NCBI RefSeq assembly: GCF_046630445.1
Contig: NC_092341.1
Span: 293,078,001-293,142,000, forward strand
Source: Rutidosis leptorrhynchoides
Taxonomy: Eukaryota > Streptophyta > Magnoliopsida > Asterales > Asteraceae
Reading direction: 5' to 3'
DNA: 64,000 nt
A program made the position numbers and the translations under genes. Every line of letters begins with the position of its first letter. The first letter of the stretch is position 1. Below the pieces are notes generated by a model. The model was not told the origin of the DNA. It searched no databases and saw nothing but the letters and a program-made list of their open reading frames with translations. Below are positions 51,564 through 63,336 of this stretch, piece by piece.

Positions 51564-51737
51564 ATGCTCAATCCAGTTCTAGTTCTTGACCTAATATTGA
51601 CGTTTGCCACACTCATCCTTCTTTTCCAGCTCCCACCAGAAGAATCTATTTATTTCTATTATGCTCTAGGGATTGTTGTATTTATCATTCTCCCGTGTCT
51701 TTATATTGCTATACGGATTGATATACACGGTTTGTAA
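51564..51737 (+). CDS. 57-codon hydrophobic ORF, antisense within X3
   Basis: ATG at 51564, TAA at 51735. The predicted peptide has two long hydrophobic stretches (VLVLDLILTFATLILLF and ALGIVVFIILPCLYIAI) separated by the short polar turn QLPPEES, and ends IRIDIHGL. It looks like a small two-pass membrane peptide or a signal anchor with one pass. It runs opposite to the element, about 430 bp from the 3' LTR, behind a TATA box at 51482. It is too short to trust from coding potential alone. The corresponding region is deleted in X2 and outside the window for X1, so conservation cannot be judged here. No family recognised. Confidence 0.4.
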   Translation: MLNPVLVLDLILTFATLILLFQLPPEESIYFYYALGIVVFIILPCLYIAIRIDIHGL

Positions 51738-53993
51738 TTTCAGGTTTGTTATCGGGCTTTATATCTCCCCTTATATTTCAATGTCCCTACTTCTGTCTTC
51801 TATAATCATTGTCATTCACAGTTAATACTCCCTCCTATTTGCTGCGATTTATACTCCAATTTCTATTTCGGAGCTTTGTCCCTTCGTTTCTTCTTCTTGC
51901 TATTAGGCATCTCTTGTAATGGTCCAGAATTCGTAGGTATGGAGTTTTGGATGAACATAGTTAATGTTCTGAGAAGGTAATCGTAATGGCACGATCTTGA
52001 TTTGTCAAATTACCAGAATATCCGGAAAAGACCGAATCATCAAGAAAAGTATTTTCATGATATATTTGGAGATTATATAGAATGAAAGAGTTATGTAACA
52101 TGGTTCATGATGAGGGTGTGATCTGTGAACCTTTATCACGTTCTATTAGAAACTCAGCATGACTTACTGTAATATAATCACGTTGATCAAGTGTCATTAT
52201 ATTATACTAACTCATGCTTCAATTCCCAACATTACTTCAAAACATCTATTTTTCGAATTTTTCAGATTTTAGAAACTAAAATAGTTTCTTTTATGATGTA
52301 ACACAGATAGCGCGAAGAGATGAATGATTTTAGATAAGAATGGTTATAAAAAAATATCTTCAGAAATATGGAGGATATTTATAATGGAAGATACGATGAT
52401 ATCATAGAATATTCAAGATAAGATGATGATGAAGAATATTGTCCGCAAAGGTTTTAGAGTAAGGAGCAAGGTATTCGCTAATGATTTCAGCAGACACTGA
52501 ATCATTTGGATTCTTTGAAGGTAGATTTAGTCTTTGTGATTTGTCCACAGCCTCCTTCATACTTTGCTCAATCCGTTTTCCAGTTCCAAACCTTCTATTT
52601 TTCTCAGCTTTACCACCATACTATTCTTTATCATCGAACTTTTGACTGTTAAGGTCGTTTACAGTTTTTGCTGCTTCATCAATATTTTTCCAAAATTTGG
52701 AGAACTAGTTTCGTAGTTTGGGGTGTTTTTCAGAAACTTCACATTCGAAGTATGTAAGTCCAGGAGGTAGACGTTATATGTACATATATAACTGTTGGCG
52801 TAGACGTGCTGCAAGATTTCAAAATACTGATTGCTAATTCCCGATAGTTGGTACGGCAATTGCCGTTACAAGATGTGGATGAGTACTTGTTACGGTTTCA
52901 ATGAGTATAAGGATTTTTCGGAAGAACAAGGATCAATGAAGTTGTTGGTAAATTTACTGCTAATGTGGTGGAACATAAAAGGTTCTCCAGTAACAAAAAC
53001 GTATATGCCAAAGTTACTAGTCTGAAAGGTCATCGTTGACTGGTTGAACGGTTGATAATACTGGATACTTTTGAAAAGGAATTGCAAGGTTTATTTTTGG
53101 TAAAAACAATGCTAATGGATCTTGCACAGATTTAAAGTCAAAGTATAACTTTGAAAGATGTAGATATCTAAGAATGATATCACTTGTTAAATCTTGACTT
53201 GGATTCTGATCCGTTAATATCAGAATATGTAATTGAATTTGTATGGAAACGATTGTATATCGCTGTGAGCATAGTTAATAATTTTTGAATCAAAGTTGAA
53301 GAATGTACAGTATAACATATTAATTGTGAACTTATATATTTCCCCGGGTATTACCTACCCGTTAAAGATTTCACAAGTAATATTTTGTACAAAAGAATTT
53401 TTATCACCGTCTTTATGAAAATATATGTATGTATATTTTCTTCAGATGTAATACAGATTTAGTGAGTTAATATCATATTAAACTCATTTGATTTTCGGCT
53501 TGACTTAGAAATGATTAATCTCTAAAACATTAAAGATTACATAATCTTTGCGGAGTATTTCGCTAATGTAATCGATACTTCATTATTTATTCTTATTTCT
53601 CGGTGAAGGATGTTGATGTTTGTGGAATCTTTGTGAACCTTACAAGGCATAGATGATGTTTTCTGGAAAGTTTCGAGTATATCGAAATTGAAAATGTAAA
53701 ATCAATTATGTAATTGATTAATACACTTGGTTTATTATGAAATGGAATTCATTAGGTTAAAACAGAGATTGTAGTTAACAATGGTTAAGTTGTTGAGGAA
53801 GGATGTACATCATTGCATATTAGTAATATGAACTAACCGAGTAGTACCTACCAGTTAAGATTCACATGTAATAGCTTAGTACGAAAAGATTTATTTTGAT
53901 TTCAAAATTCATATATATTAAATATACATAAAATTTCTTCAGGGGAAATGAGTTAATACTTCATCGGTTATTGTTGCTGGTATTTCTTGGTAA
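51738..53993 (-). other. X3 internal region, non-coding
   Basis: 2.25 kb without pol or another convincing ORF. From about 52710 it matches X2 internal DNA (5041 onward). It holds the CGGGTATTACCTACCCG hairpin (53345-53361) and a decayed copy near 53836. Confidence 0.6.
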
Positions 53994-54551
53994 CTACGGT
54001 GCGTATGATGTTGATGCTCGTGGAACAGATTGTGAAGTTGAGGTTTGCGATGCGGATGTTGTTGGTGGTGGTAATGGTACTGTTGGTGTTGTTGTCGGTG
54101 GTACTGTTGATGCCGGTGATGCTGCTGGTGCTTGTAACCTTTGCACCATATTCTCCAAAGCCACTACCCTAGCGCGAAGCTCGTTGACTTCTTCTACTAC
54201 ACCCGGATGATTGGCGGTTCGGACGAGCGGATGAGTAAGATCCAGAACTTGAGAGAGTATATGATCATGACGAGATATTCTGGAGATGAGAGAGAAAATG
54301 GTATTACGAACAGGTTCGCCGGTAAGTGCTTCAGGTTCTTCGCCAAGAGGGCAATGAGGTGGATGGAAGGGATCGCCTTCTTCTTGTCTCCAATAATTAA
54401 GTAGGCTACGAACCCATCCCCAATTCATTCAGAATAGATGATGGCTAATTGGTTGATCCATTCCGGTTACACTGTCTTCGGAATTCAGGTGAATATCCAT
54501 ATCAGAATAGCTGTCAGAGTTTAAGGAATTTGAACTAGATACGGGATCCAT
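53994..54551 (-). pseudogene. X-family small ORF, copy 3
   Basis: About 186 codons from ATG 54551, with one in-frame TGA at 54429-54431 where copy 1 has TGG (Trp). N-terminal Ser/Asp-rich segment, core WGWVRSLLNYWRQEEGDPFH and LTGEPVRNTIFSLISR, heptad stretch VNELRARVVALENMVQRLQ (coiled coil), then a Pro/Thr/Ser tail. It is the most complete copy and begins 370 bp from the primer site. Role unknown; gag position suggests RNA packaging or coat assembly with a helper element. Confidence 0.7.
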
Positions 54552-54920
54552 CTTGTATAATTAGAGAGATGATTTTTTATATGAAATAGATTATAAAATT
54601 TGATTGGTACTCTTCAATACATAATTTACATATGTATATATAATACCAAAATCCCGTAAATTACGGAGAAATTTTCGGAAGATGGTAGTCAAAGTTTACT
54701 GTAATAGATATGCCAAGATATGAATTTTGTCTATACACTATCTATGCAATCAATGCAATAAGACGCGTTTAGACTTAAGATGATAGATACGTAATTTCTG
54801 ACAAGAAATGATAAGCAAAACTTTTGACATGCAGACACAGTCGAAGTCCAGACTTACTAATGCATCCTAACAACTATCAGTTAGACACACTTATGCAAGA
54901 CCTGGTTCACTAGGACCAAC

Positions 54921-54932
54921 GCTCTGATACCA
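54921..54932 (-). other. X3 primer binding site, initiator tRNA-Met type
   Basis: The minus strand reads TGGTATCAGAGC, 2 bp from the LTR at 54935. Confidence 0.88.
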
Positions 54933-54934
54933 AC

Positions 54935-56160
54935 TGTGAAGATCGCTCCAAATTCATATGGACGAACACGTCATTCATCGATTTCATTGCGAGGTATTTG
55001 ACCTCTATATGATACGTTTTGTAATCATTGCATTTTTTTGAAAATGCACACCATAAATGAATATTTAAATCAAAAGTTTTCGACATCTGATGATTTCTAC
55101 ATATAGATAATCACCATAAATAATAGTTTACAACAGTACTTCCGTTGACAATGCAGTCAAAATAAGATACATGGTGATGATTTGGTGAATGCAACGTTTT
55201 CTTGAAAAATATGTCATGTAAGACTCCATGCACATAGCTTGTCTAACATCTAAGCAAACAGCGGAAGACTTCTAGGAAACCTGAGAATAAACATGCTAAC
55301 AAGTGTCAACACAAAGGTTGGTGAGTTCATAGTTTTAATGTTTCATATAATCTGTATATAAAGGTGGATCACAAGATTTCAGTTGTTTTATCCAGAAACG
55401 TTTATCAAAATATTCTACAAAATTGAGCACCCTGGTAACTAAACTTTAACGTTATAATAAGTACCCCTGTTTTAACATACATGCAATCAACATGTACAAT
55501 ACACGCAAACCAACGTGTACTAAACTCAAATAGCATACGTCTGTTTTATAGTTTAGGCTAGGGTTTCTATACCTGGAACAGACGGGGATGTCAAGCCCTA
55601 TGGATCCATATATTACTACTCGCGCCCACCAGTTCTTATAACCGGCAGTTACTAGTTACCAAAGCTAAGGGATTTTCAGTTCAAACTCAGTATAGAATTT
55701 AGTATGTACTTGTGTCCATTGTTTAAAATAAAGTGCATGTATTCTCAGCCCAAAAATATATATTGAAAAAGCATTTAAAAAGGGAGCAAATGAAACTTAC
55801 GCATATAAATCTAGTATTTTCAGTATTTATAAACAGTCGCATGTATTCTCAGCCCAAAAATATATTGAGTAAAAGGGATCATATGAAACTCACTGTTTAA
55901 TATTGATATACCATATTGCAGGAAAGCACGTATACGCATCGGAGATGATAAACACGAGGTTTGATTCACAAAAATACCCCCGAACATTACCCATAATTTC
56001 CTTGGCAATAACCCATATTTTCCTTGGCTCTAGCTCGCTTGAAAACTTGTTTTGAAAATTACTTGGACAGCACACCGTCGTAATTTTTTATGTACATTAT
56101 TATTTTTGTATCGCAAAAATAATAACACTAATAATAAAAATAATAAGATTAATAATAATC

Positions 56161-56228
<68 letters not shown>

Positions 56229-57265
56229 TATAATAAATACGGAGAAAAAAATAATGAATTGAATCAGAAGCAGAAATCGTGAATTTATAGATGTGGCCAG
56301 CAAAAGGGTGCCATGCGATCGCATGGCTTCCCAAGCCATTTCCCATGCGATCGCATGGGAAGGTATGACAGCTCACAAACTTTTAACTTTTTGTTTGTCG
56401 ACATAATTATTTAATATAAATATAAATATAATATATTTAATTTATATAATTAATTATATATTATATTAAATTTACGTGCATAGTTAACTTGTAATTTTTG
56501 TTCCGATAAGTCGTACATCGTCACTCGACTTATGTCCCGGTTCCGGTTTTTCGAACGCCCTTTCGTACGCTGAGAAAACTAGTTCTTTTCGTTTCGTGAC
56601 TTTTACCTTTGTCAAAATATAGTCTTAAATCATCCATAAACTATACCACTGTAGCAAGTTACTGTAGCAAAGTCAATTTTTACTGTAGCAAAGTCAATTT
56701 TTACTGTAGCAATTTCATTGTAGCAAATAGTGATTTTCAAAAACACTGTAGCATTTTGGGTACTGTAGCAATTTGAAAATACTGTAGTAAATTAGTGTTT
56801 TACTGGTTCATCTTAAACGCTTTAGTTAACTTATCTAAATATCAATCGAATCAATAAACGAATGTTACTATCGTTTACTAAATAACTTGAAATTATATAT
56901 ATGTATATATCTTTTTAATATACATAAATCAATTTTTAAATACACATTGGAAGTTATTTATAAATAAATTTTAATAATAAATATTTCAATTTATCATATA
57001 TATTCAAATAAATATTTAAACCAATAAGTTTAATGTACGGTATCAAATAATTAATACATTGTTACCTTTTCAAGTTATAGTATATATGTATCTATTTACA
57101 TATAATTGTTCGCGAATCGTCGAAAACAACCGAAGGGTATTTAAATATATAAAAGTAGTTCAAAAATTTTGAGATTCAGTTTTACAGACTTTGCTTATCG
57201 TGTCGGAAATGTTAATCATACAAAGATTAAGTTTAAATTTGGTCAGAAATTTCCGGGTCATCACA
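54935..57265 (-). mobile_element. X3 5' LTR
   Basis: 2331 bp, TGTGAAGATCGC...GGGTCATCACA. It exceeds the 3' LTR through a longer AAT run (about 56161-56224) and an extra TGTAGCA unit (56647-56794). Confidence 0.92.
56282..56361 (-). promoter_or_regulatory. Twin-palindrome plus TATA module, X3 5' LTR
   Basis: CATGCGATCGCATG at 56312-56325 and 56344-56357, 32 bp apart. Minus-strand TATAAATT lies at 56282-56289, 22 bp away. This copy would drive X3 RNA leftward from near 56255. Confidence 0.75.
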
Positions 57266-57718
57266 TGTACCTGTTCATCTGTGAACCCATTTACATGGTT
57301 CGTGGGGCATATCTCATTAAACTTCATGATGTGCTCAAATGGTTCCTCAGATGTCGTACTTTGGTAGGCCGACAATATGGAAATAAATTGAGGTCGCACC
57401 TTAAACCTTCGAATATTACCCGCATTCAGAGCTGGAAAATAATTTTTGAGTGAACTGCATAATCACCTGGTTGGTAATGCGAATTCACACCTCGTAAATA
57501 TCGATCACTCATGATTTGATTATCCAGTGGATCTCATATTCATCTGATCATTCAACCAACTTTAGTAAATCTAGTGATGTTTCTGGGGGTGTTGGTGCAA
57601 GTGGCGGTGGATGATCCATAGTTGGACTTTTAGATGCTTTTTGATTTGCCCTTGCAGACTTCTCAATTTCTGGATCAATCTTTAACGCTGAATTCCGTCC
57701 CGATTGCCTAGTACGCAT
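57266..57718 (-). pseudogene. Element C gag, N-terminal part
   Basis: ATG at 57718 (MRTRQSGRNSALKIDPEIEK). After a frameshift comes RPQFISILSAYQSTTSEEPF then EHIMKFNEICPTNHVNGFTD, an Athila-like gag. The frame is cut at the TGTAC target site of X3 and resumes at 48841 with LRLVPYSLKD. Confidence 0.75.
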
Positions 57719-57796
57719 ACACTAACTTAAAATCACAAACAAGAACACCAAACGTAAAGCCGAACAAGCTAAATGAAGTAAAAAATGCAAAAAGAA

Positions 57797-57844
<48 letters not shown>

Positions 57845-58181
57845 CTTTCGAAAAAAATATATATAGTTTTGGATTTTTAATTTTTTATTAATGTTTTTGG
57901 ATTTTTTGAATTTTTTGAATTAAAAGAAAGCAATTTAAAATAAAAGCTTGCAATTAAGCGCACATCTCTCCGGTAGTAGCGTCAAAATTTGATCAGCGTC
58001 GAAGTATCGGTTAAAAATTACTTAATTACCTTATACTAGCTAGCGTAAGCAAGGTTCGTTCCGCGGAAGAATTATGGTTAAAAGCAGTTCTTAGAATTGA
58101 TTTAGTGATTAAACTAATTTGAATAAAAGTAAAAGACTTTAATTATAATCTTAAACAATAAACAATTAAAAAGTGCGTAAT
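57719..58181 (-). mobile_element. Element C leader, decayed primer site and partial 5' LTR
   Basis: 57967-57984 on the minus strand reads TGACGCTACTACCGGAGA, four transitions away from the D primer site. A likely LTR starts TGATCAGCGTC at 57990 and runs to about 58181, where a different sequence begins. A (TA)n run lies at 57800-57842. Confidence 0.55.
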
Positions 58182-58925
58182 TACTATACTATCTATTAGA
58201 CAAAAGTTATGAATAGTATACTATCTATTAGACAAAAGTTATGAATAGTACCGAGGGCATTTTCGTCTTTTCACTTTTTTTTTCAAAAAAGCCCCCCACA
58301 CTTTGTTAGAAAATTAAAATCGACTCCCCAAACAGGGGGTAAGTATCCAATCAATATTTTCATAAAAAAAACTTAAATAAACTCCACTCAAATATTCAAC
58401 GGGTCATATCTTCTCGCCCGCACGTTAAATTTTTCCGACACCATCGTTAAGCTCAAAATAATTTTAAGAACACAATGTCACTAACTATACGTAAAACGGA
58501 CGCTTTTTAAAAAACGCTAAATATTTGAGTCCACCTTTCATACACGTTGATTTTTTCCTCACGGGCTCTGTAACTATTTTCATCTATTAACAACATAGAC
58601 ATATGGGTTTTATTATTTTTAAAAAAAAATTATTTAGTAATTTTTTTGATATTACTCAGTAAATATTCTATTCTTAAATCATACGGAGTGTTAATATAAG
58701 CTAACGAGTTAATTGAGTTAAATTTTAAAAAGTCAACAACTCCATAATGAAACGCGAAAATACACATATATTGTTAATTTAAGATAACATCTAAATCTTT
58801 GACGGGTTATACCTTTTCGTTCGACTCGAGTTGCGCTTCAACGACATCAACGTTAGCCACGAAATAATTTTTCAAAATAAACATAATAAAATACATTGGA
58901 AACCGTACTCCGGCGCGAAGCGAGG
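58182..58925. mobile_element. Helitron-like non-autonomous fragment
   Basis: It opens with an A+T-rich head containing a perfect 32-bp direct duplication (58185-58216, 58217-58248). It has two diverged internal blocks (ACGGGTCATATCTTCTCG near 58400, ACGGGTTATACCTTTTCG near 58803) and closes with CCGGCGCGAAGCGAGG (58910-58925), like the GC-rich hairpin near Helitron 3' ends. The expected CTRR terminus is missing because Athila E starts at 58926. No ORF. The call rests on style, not on intact ends. Confidence 0.4.
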
Positions 58926-59148
58926 TGATGTTTCAGCGGAGGTGTACGAAATATTATTATTTTTAATACAAAATACGGTACAATTTACACAAGTTTTATT
59001 TAATTTATATATAGGATATACCTAAACCTTGCTACAACACTTATAGGCATTGTACCTAATCGTAGAGTAGTGTAGTTTTTAGTAAGTCCGGTTCATTCCA
59101 CAGGGATCCACTTATTGCGTACACTATATTTTTAACAACTATATTTAT

Positions 59149-59217
<69 letters not shown>

Positions 59218-60852
59218 TAGTAATATTATTATAAAAGGAGGGTTTACCGTTTAATGACCGGTTTGTCAATTTTTATATTTTTGCGTAAAGATAAATGACA
59301 ATAAAATAAATTGCAATAATTAAAATGACAGTAAATAAAAGTACGATGAAATATGAAAATTTTGTATTATGCTTATTTAAGCTTCCGTAATCATGATGTT
59401 TGACGTTTTGATTATAATTTATTACCCTGGGTTAATTGTCCTTTGTCCTGGATTATTTGATACCTATTTGGTTTTTGTCCATAATAGTCCATCGGTCATA
59501 ATTCTAAAATGCTCGTCAAATTAACCTTATTTCCGAAGTCAAATATTCCAACTAATTAGGGAGTTAAACTGTAACAAGGTTTTAATACTTTGTAAATAAT
59601 TACACCAGGTTATCGACTGCGTGTAATCCAAGGTTTTAATACTTTGTTAACAATTACACCAATTACCCTTGTATGTAATCCACTCATGTTTTAATTAGTC
59701 CATGATATATTAATTTATCCACTTGGCCAAAATGAATAATCAATTACCCAATCCAATTGATTAATTAAATGATTGTAAACGATGTCGTATAAACGTCACA
59801 AAATAGGACATTCGTAATCATTTTAATAATTATTAGATTAACTAATTTGAAGATAGGTTCGATAGGTTCCAATGAGTTGTCATTCAATTAGACAATACCC
59901 TCCACCTATTAATAGTCAATAGTCCAATGTTCACAAGTGTCGGTCTTTTGTCCAAACCCTAATTATGGTACAAAATTCAATAACCCCGTCTTTAATATTT
60001 AGTCTAACATCACGATTACTTCGGCTTAAATAAGCATAATAATAACTTAGTTACGAGACATTAATTTAAAAATGAAGAACATAGCTTACAATGATTATTT
60101 ATCGCGTAGCGTTACACGGACAGAGTTCCGACTTTAAAACCCGTAAAATATTTCTTACAATAACCCAACTAAACCATAACTTTATTATTATTAAAATTAA
60201 CTTAAATTAAAATTATAAAATAAATATATATTACATAAGAGAGAAAGAAATATATGAAGGTGTGTTTTTTTGACCAAAATTCGTTCCAATTTATAGACTT
60301 GGCCAACTTTTCTCTTCCATGCGATCGCATGGATTTGCTTCTTCCTGGCCATGCGATCGCATGGCCAGCTGGATCAGATCACTTTGTGTTTAAAAACGTG
60401 GGCGGCTTTGATTTAATTAATATATATATAATATATATAATTTTATATAATTATATATATATTATATTATATTTTTGTGCATAGTAGACTTGTAATTTAA
60501 GTCCGTTGTCTCGCGCGTTGATGCTCGGTTTATGTCTAGGTTCCGGATTTTCGAACGTCTTTTCGTACGCTTTAATATCTTGTACTTTATGTTTCACAAT
60601 TTGTAATTTGCACAAAAAAATATTTTCCTTAACTCCCAAAATCCGCGCAAGTATTTAACTCACTTTTAGTGGCACTTTTGAGTGCACTATGGCTTTAGTG
60701 GCACTTTTTCTTCAATTCTTTAATCTTCGTGTTTCGTCTTCACATTTATTTATTTAAATGATTAAAACTTAAAAATAGAATAATTATAACTAAAAACTTT
60801 ACATATTGAGATGATATTGCGACTAAATATATGTTCATTTGGAGCACTATCA
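58926..60852 (-). mobile_element. Athila E 3' LTR
   Basis: TGATGTTTCAGC...GCACTATCA, 1927 bp, clearly related to but more diverged than the D LTRs ('ccttgctacaacacttatagg' and similar blocks align). A (TA)n run lies at 59152-59215. Only the 3' end of this element is in the window. Confidence 0.8.
60288..60368 (-). promoter_or_regulatory. Twin-palindrome plus TATA module, Athila E LTR
   Basis: CATGCGATCGCATG at 60318-60331 and 60350-60363, 32 bp apart. The second lies in a perfect 24-bp palindrome (60345-60368, arms CTGGC/GCCAG). Minus-strand TATAAATT lies at 60288-60295, 22 bp away. Confidence 0.75.
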
Positions 60853-62633
60853 AATATCCCCACACTTGAACGTTACTTGTCCTCAAGCAATACAGAACTT
60901 GAAATAAAATCACACTTCACTCGAATCACTTTTTTATTCTCACACTTTATACATCAGTGATTTTGATACAGCGGTATGAACAATGATAGTAACGATGTGA
61001 TTTACAGTCCCACATGACTATGAAAATTTAGATCCTTAAGGAAATTGGATCTTTATGAAAACTTTTGATCTTTTGAAAATTCAAGCTAGATTTTACCCTA
61101 GACAAGTTTTTCCGGAATAACTCTTCATCGGTGTTTGCAAAATATTTTTGTGGGTTGCGTGGGTTTTATATTTTAAAATTTTAGCTCAAAACTTGAGGTT
61201 TTGTGTCACCCACTTGCTAACCTTGTATTAGGAAAGCACACGTCCAGTATACTTGCTCCGTATATTATCTTTCGGTAAACTACCGTCCGGTTGTAAAGAA
61301 AAGCGATGAACAAGCAACTGTTAAGGCAATGTCTAATGACATGCATTTGATTATGGTCCACAACGTGTCGGATGCAATTAATATCCTTTGTAGGAAAAAT
61401 AGTAAAGATCACCCTATAATTTTTCGTTCTGACACAAGGTCCTGTATTCGACCATACTATGCAACCACCGTTCTTACGGTTGACACCCGATTTGGTTCAG
61501 GTGACCTAATGAATTCTGGTGAATTCTTAGGATTTTACGTTCAATGGTAATGAATGCATTGAAAATAGGTTTTCAGAAAACAAATCGGTTTTAATTTGAT
61601 CAAAAATATTTTCTCGTTCAAGCTCGAGTTTAGATATCATTGAATTCCATGAGTTTGTAATTCTCAATCTTTAAAGTCAATCTCAAGGATTGAATAATAT
61701 CAGACTTAAATACTGATTTTTAATCTTTAAGGAGATTATCCTTTCTGAGGGTCTGATTCATTAGTCTTATCAAGCTAATTTGCACGGCGCCCTCTCCATT
61801 TTACGAGACAGATCCTCTCATGGTTAGGATAAGTTTGACCACTTGGCGACCCTGTTTGATGCTGAGGTGTGTGGATTTCCTGCTGATTTTAGAGATGACT
61901 TTTCTAGATTTTTCGTCAACCTACAGCTGGTCTGGACGACAACTTCCTGACCTAAATCAAGAAGCGCGTATCTTTTTCGGAAGACTTTACTTCCTTTTAA
62001 TGATGGAATTGATTCATCGTGTAGATCCATCTTTCTTTCAAATATATTACAGTAAATCGGGTAAAACTGATTACTTTAGTCCAAAGCAAAAGTACCTGCA
62101 ATAATCTTGTACAAAAATATGTGATATATGTTTTAAAGAACTTGGTGCATTCTTCTCACACTTAGCTTTTATTTTATTTCTTTCTTTGCCTTTTTATTCT
62201 CTTCTATTCCATTTTAAATGAATTCAAGTGTTTTGAGTTGTTTCTCAATTTATGTCTTTCTGAGGTAACAATAATTTCGGTATTATCACCTAGTTTTATC
62301 GTTCATATATAAACATGATTTTGAGTTCATTTAGTTGAAAATTTTTCAAATTTTTACAAAATTTGGCAATTAAACCAAGTGTAAACCCGAGAGAATTTAT
62401 AACCCTTCCTCACAAATGAGATCTTGCAATGCCCTCATTTGCAAGAAATCAGTAAAAATTTTAAATTCATGAGGGTGATTAGCGTAGAAAAATGATTAAA
62501 AATACCGAGTTTGCAAACATATTGTTATTTCACATTTGTTTCGCTCCTTGTTGTCAAAATTAGTAGCTTTTGCTGAACTTAATGTCAGTCTTTGAAAGTG
62601 TGCTGTTTTACCCTGTTTTGGATATAACATAAA
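60853..62633 (-). mobile_element. Athila E 3' untranslated region, cut by element F
   Basis: Starts with a good polypurine tract (minus strand AAGTGTGGGGATATT, 60853-60867) and the inverted repeat TTACTTGTCCTCAAGCAA. It then follows D 26880-28735 block for block, without ORF3. It ends abruptly at 62633 where F begins. A 68-codon minus frame (61824-62030) is shared with D; I do not call it a gene. Confidence 0.75.
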
Positions 62634-62709
62634 TGTAACAACCCAAACCAACCCTCGACCAAACCCCGTGAAAATACAAACAAAAAAAAATTTGCTGTAC
62701 AGTGACCCT

Positions 62710-62742
62710 GCGCGCCGCGCCCCCTATCTGGCGCGCCGCGCC
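62710..62742. repeat. Twin GCGCGCCGCGCC motif in F
   Basis: GCGCGCCGCGCC at 62710-62721 and 62731-62742, starts 21 bp apart, in otherwise ordinary sequence. A plus-strand TTTTTAAA lies 20 bp beyond at 62763-62770. The layout recalls the twin-palindrome modules but the direction of F is unknown. Confidence 0.7.
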
Positions 62743-63336
62743 AAAACGGCCTGTCCCCGGGCTTTTTAAATGCGAAAAAGATAGACTCGTTCCCGACGCT
62801 TTCAGACGAAACGCTTTTTACAACACATTAATATAAGTAAAACTAACATGATTAATTAATTAAAATGAGTTTTACATCGTGGGGCCCACATATGCCCAAA
62901 ATACCCCTTTTAATACAAAATACAACTTCGACCCAATGAGTTTAAGTTCCAACAAACTACGAGCATGATGTTGGGAATAAACTACCCAATCCTAGGTCGA
63001 ATCCAAGCAAGCATCAAAATGGGAAAATCATCTAATCCCGAGCATAACCTTGCCACGTCCGCCTTCGAACCTAAAAATGTAAACAACGAGAGGGTAAGCT
63101 AATGCTTAGTGAATGCAATACTTATACGCATACATACATAATCCAATTACTTGCATACACCTACACAACAACACAATAACATTAGCAAACCGCAATAACG
63201 AATAAACGATTAATCGTACGTACAACAAGTCAACATCATTAGCATAGAGATTTCAACAATAATACATGCCAAAAACGAATACGTACAATGCTAATAAAAT
63301 TACACATCCCAATATACCCAATGTCGACATTCGACT

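Larger units (their letters stand above)
48842..57265 (-). mobile_element. Element X3: complete small-ORF LTR retrotransposon
   Basis: 8,424 bp with LTRs 48842-51128 and 54935-57265 and target duplication TGTAC at 48837-48841 and 57266-57270. The LTRs are nearly identical by eye apart from repeat-length changes, so it is the youngest insertion here. It has an initiator tRNA-Met primer site but no pol; the only gag-position ORF is about 186 codons. It is a non-autonomous, large-derivative type of element inserted in the gag of C. Confidence 0.93.
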
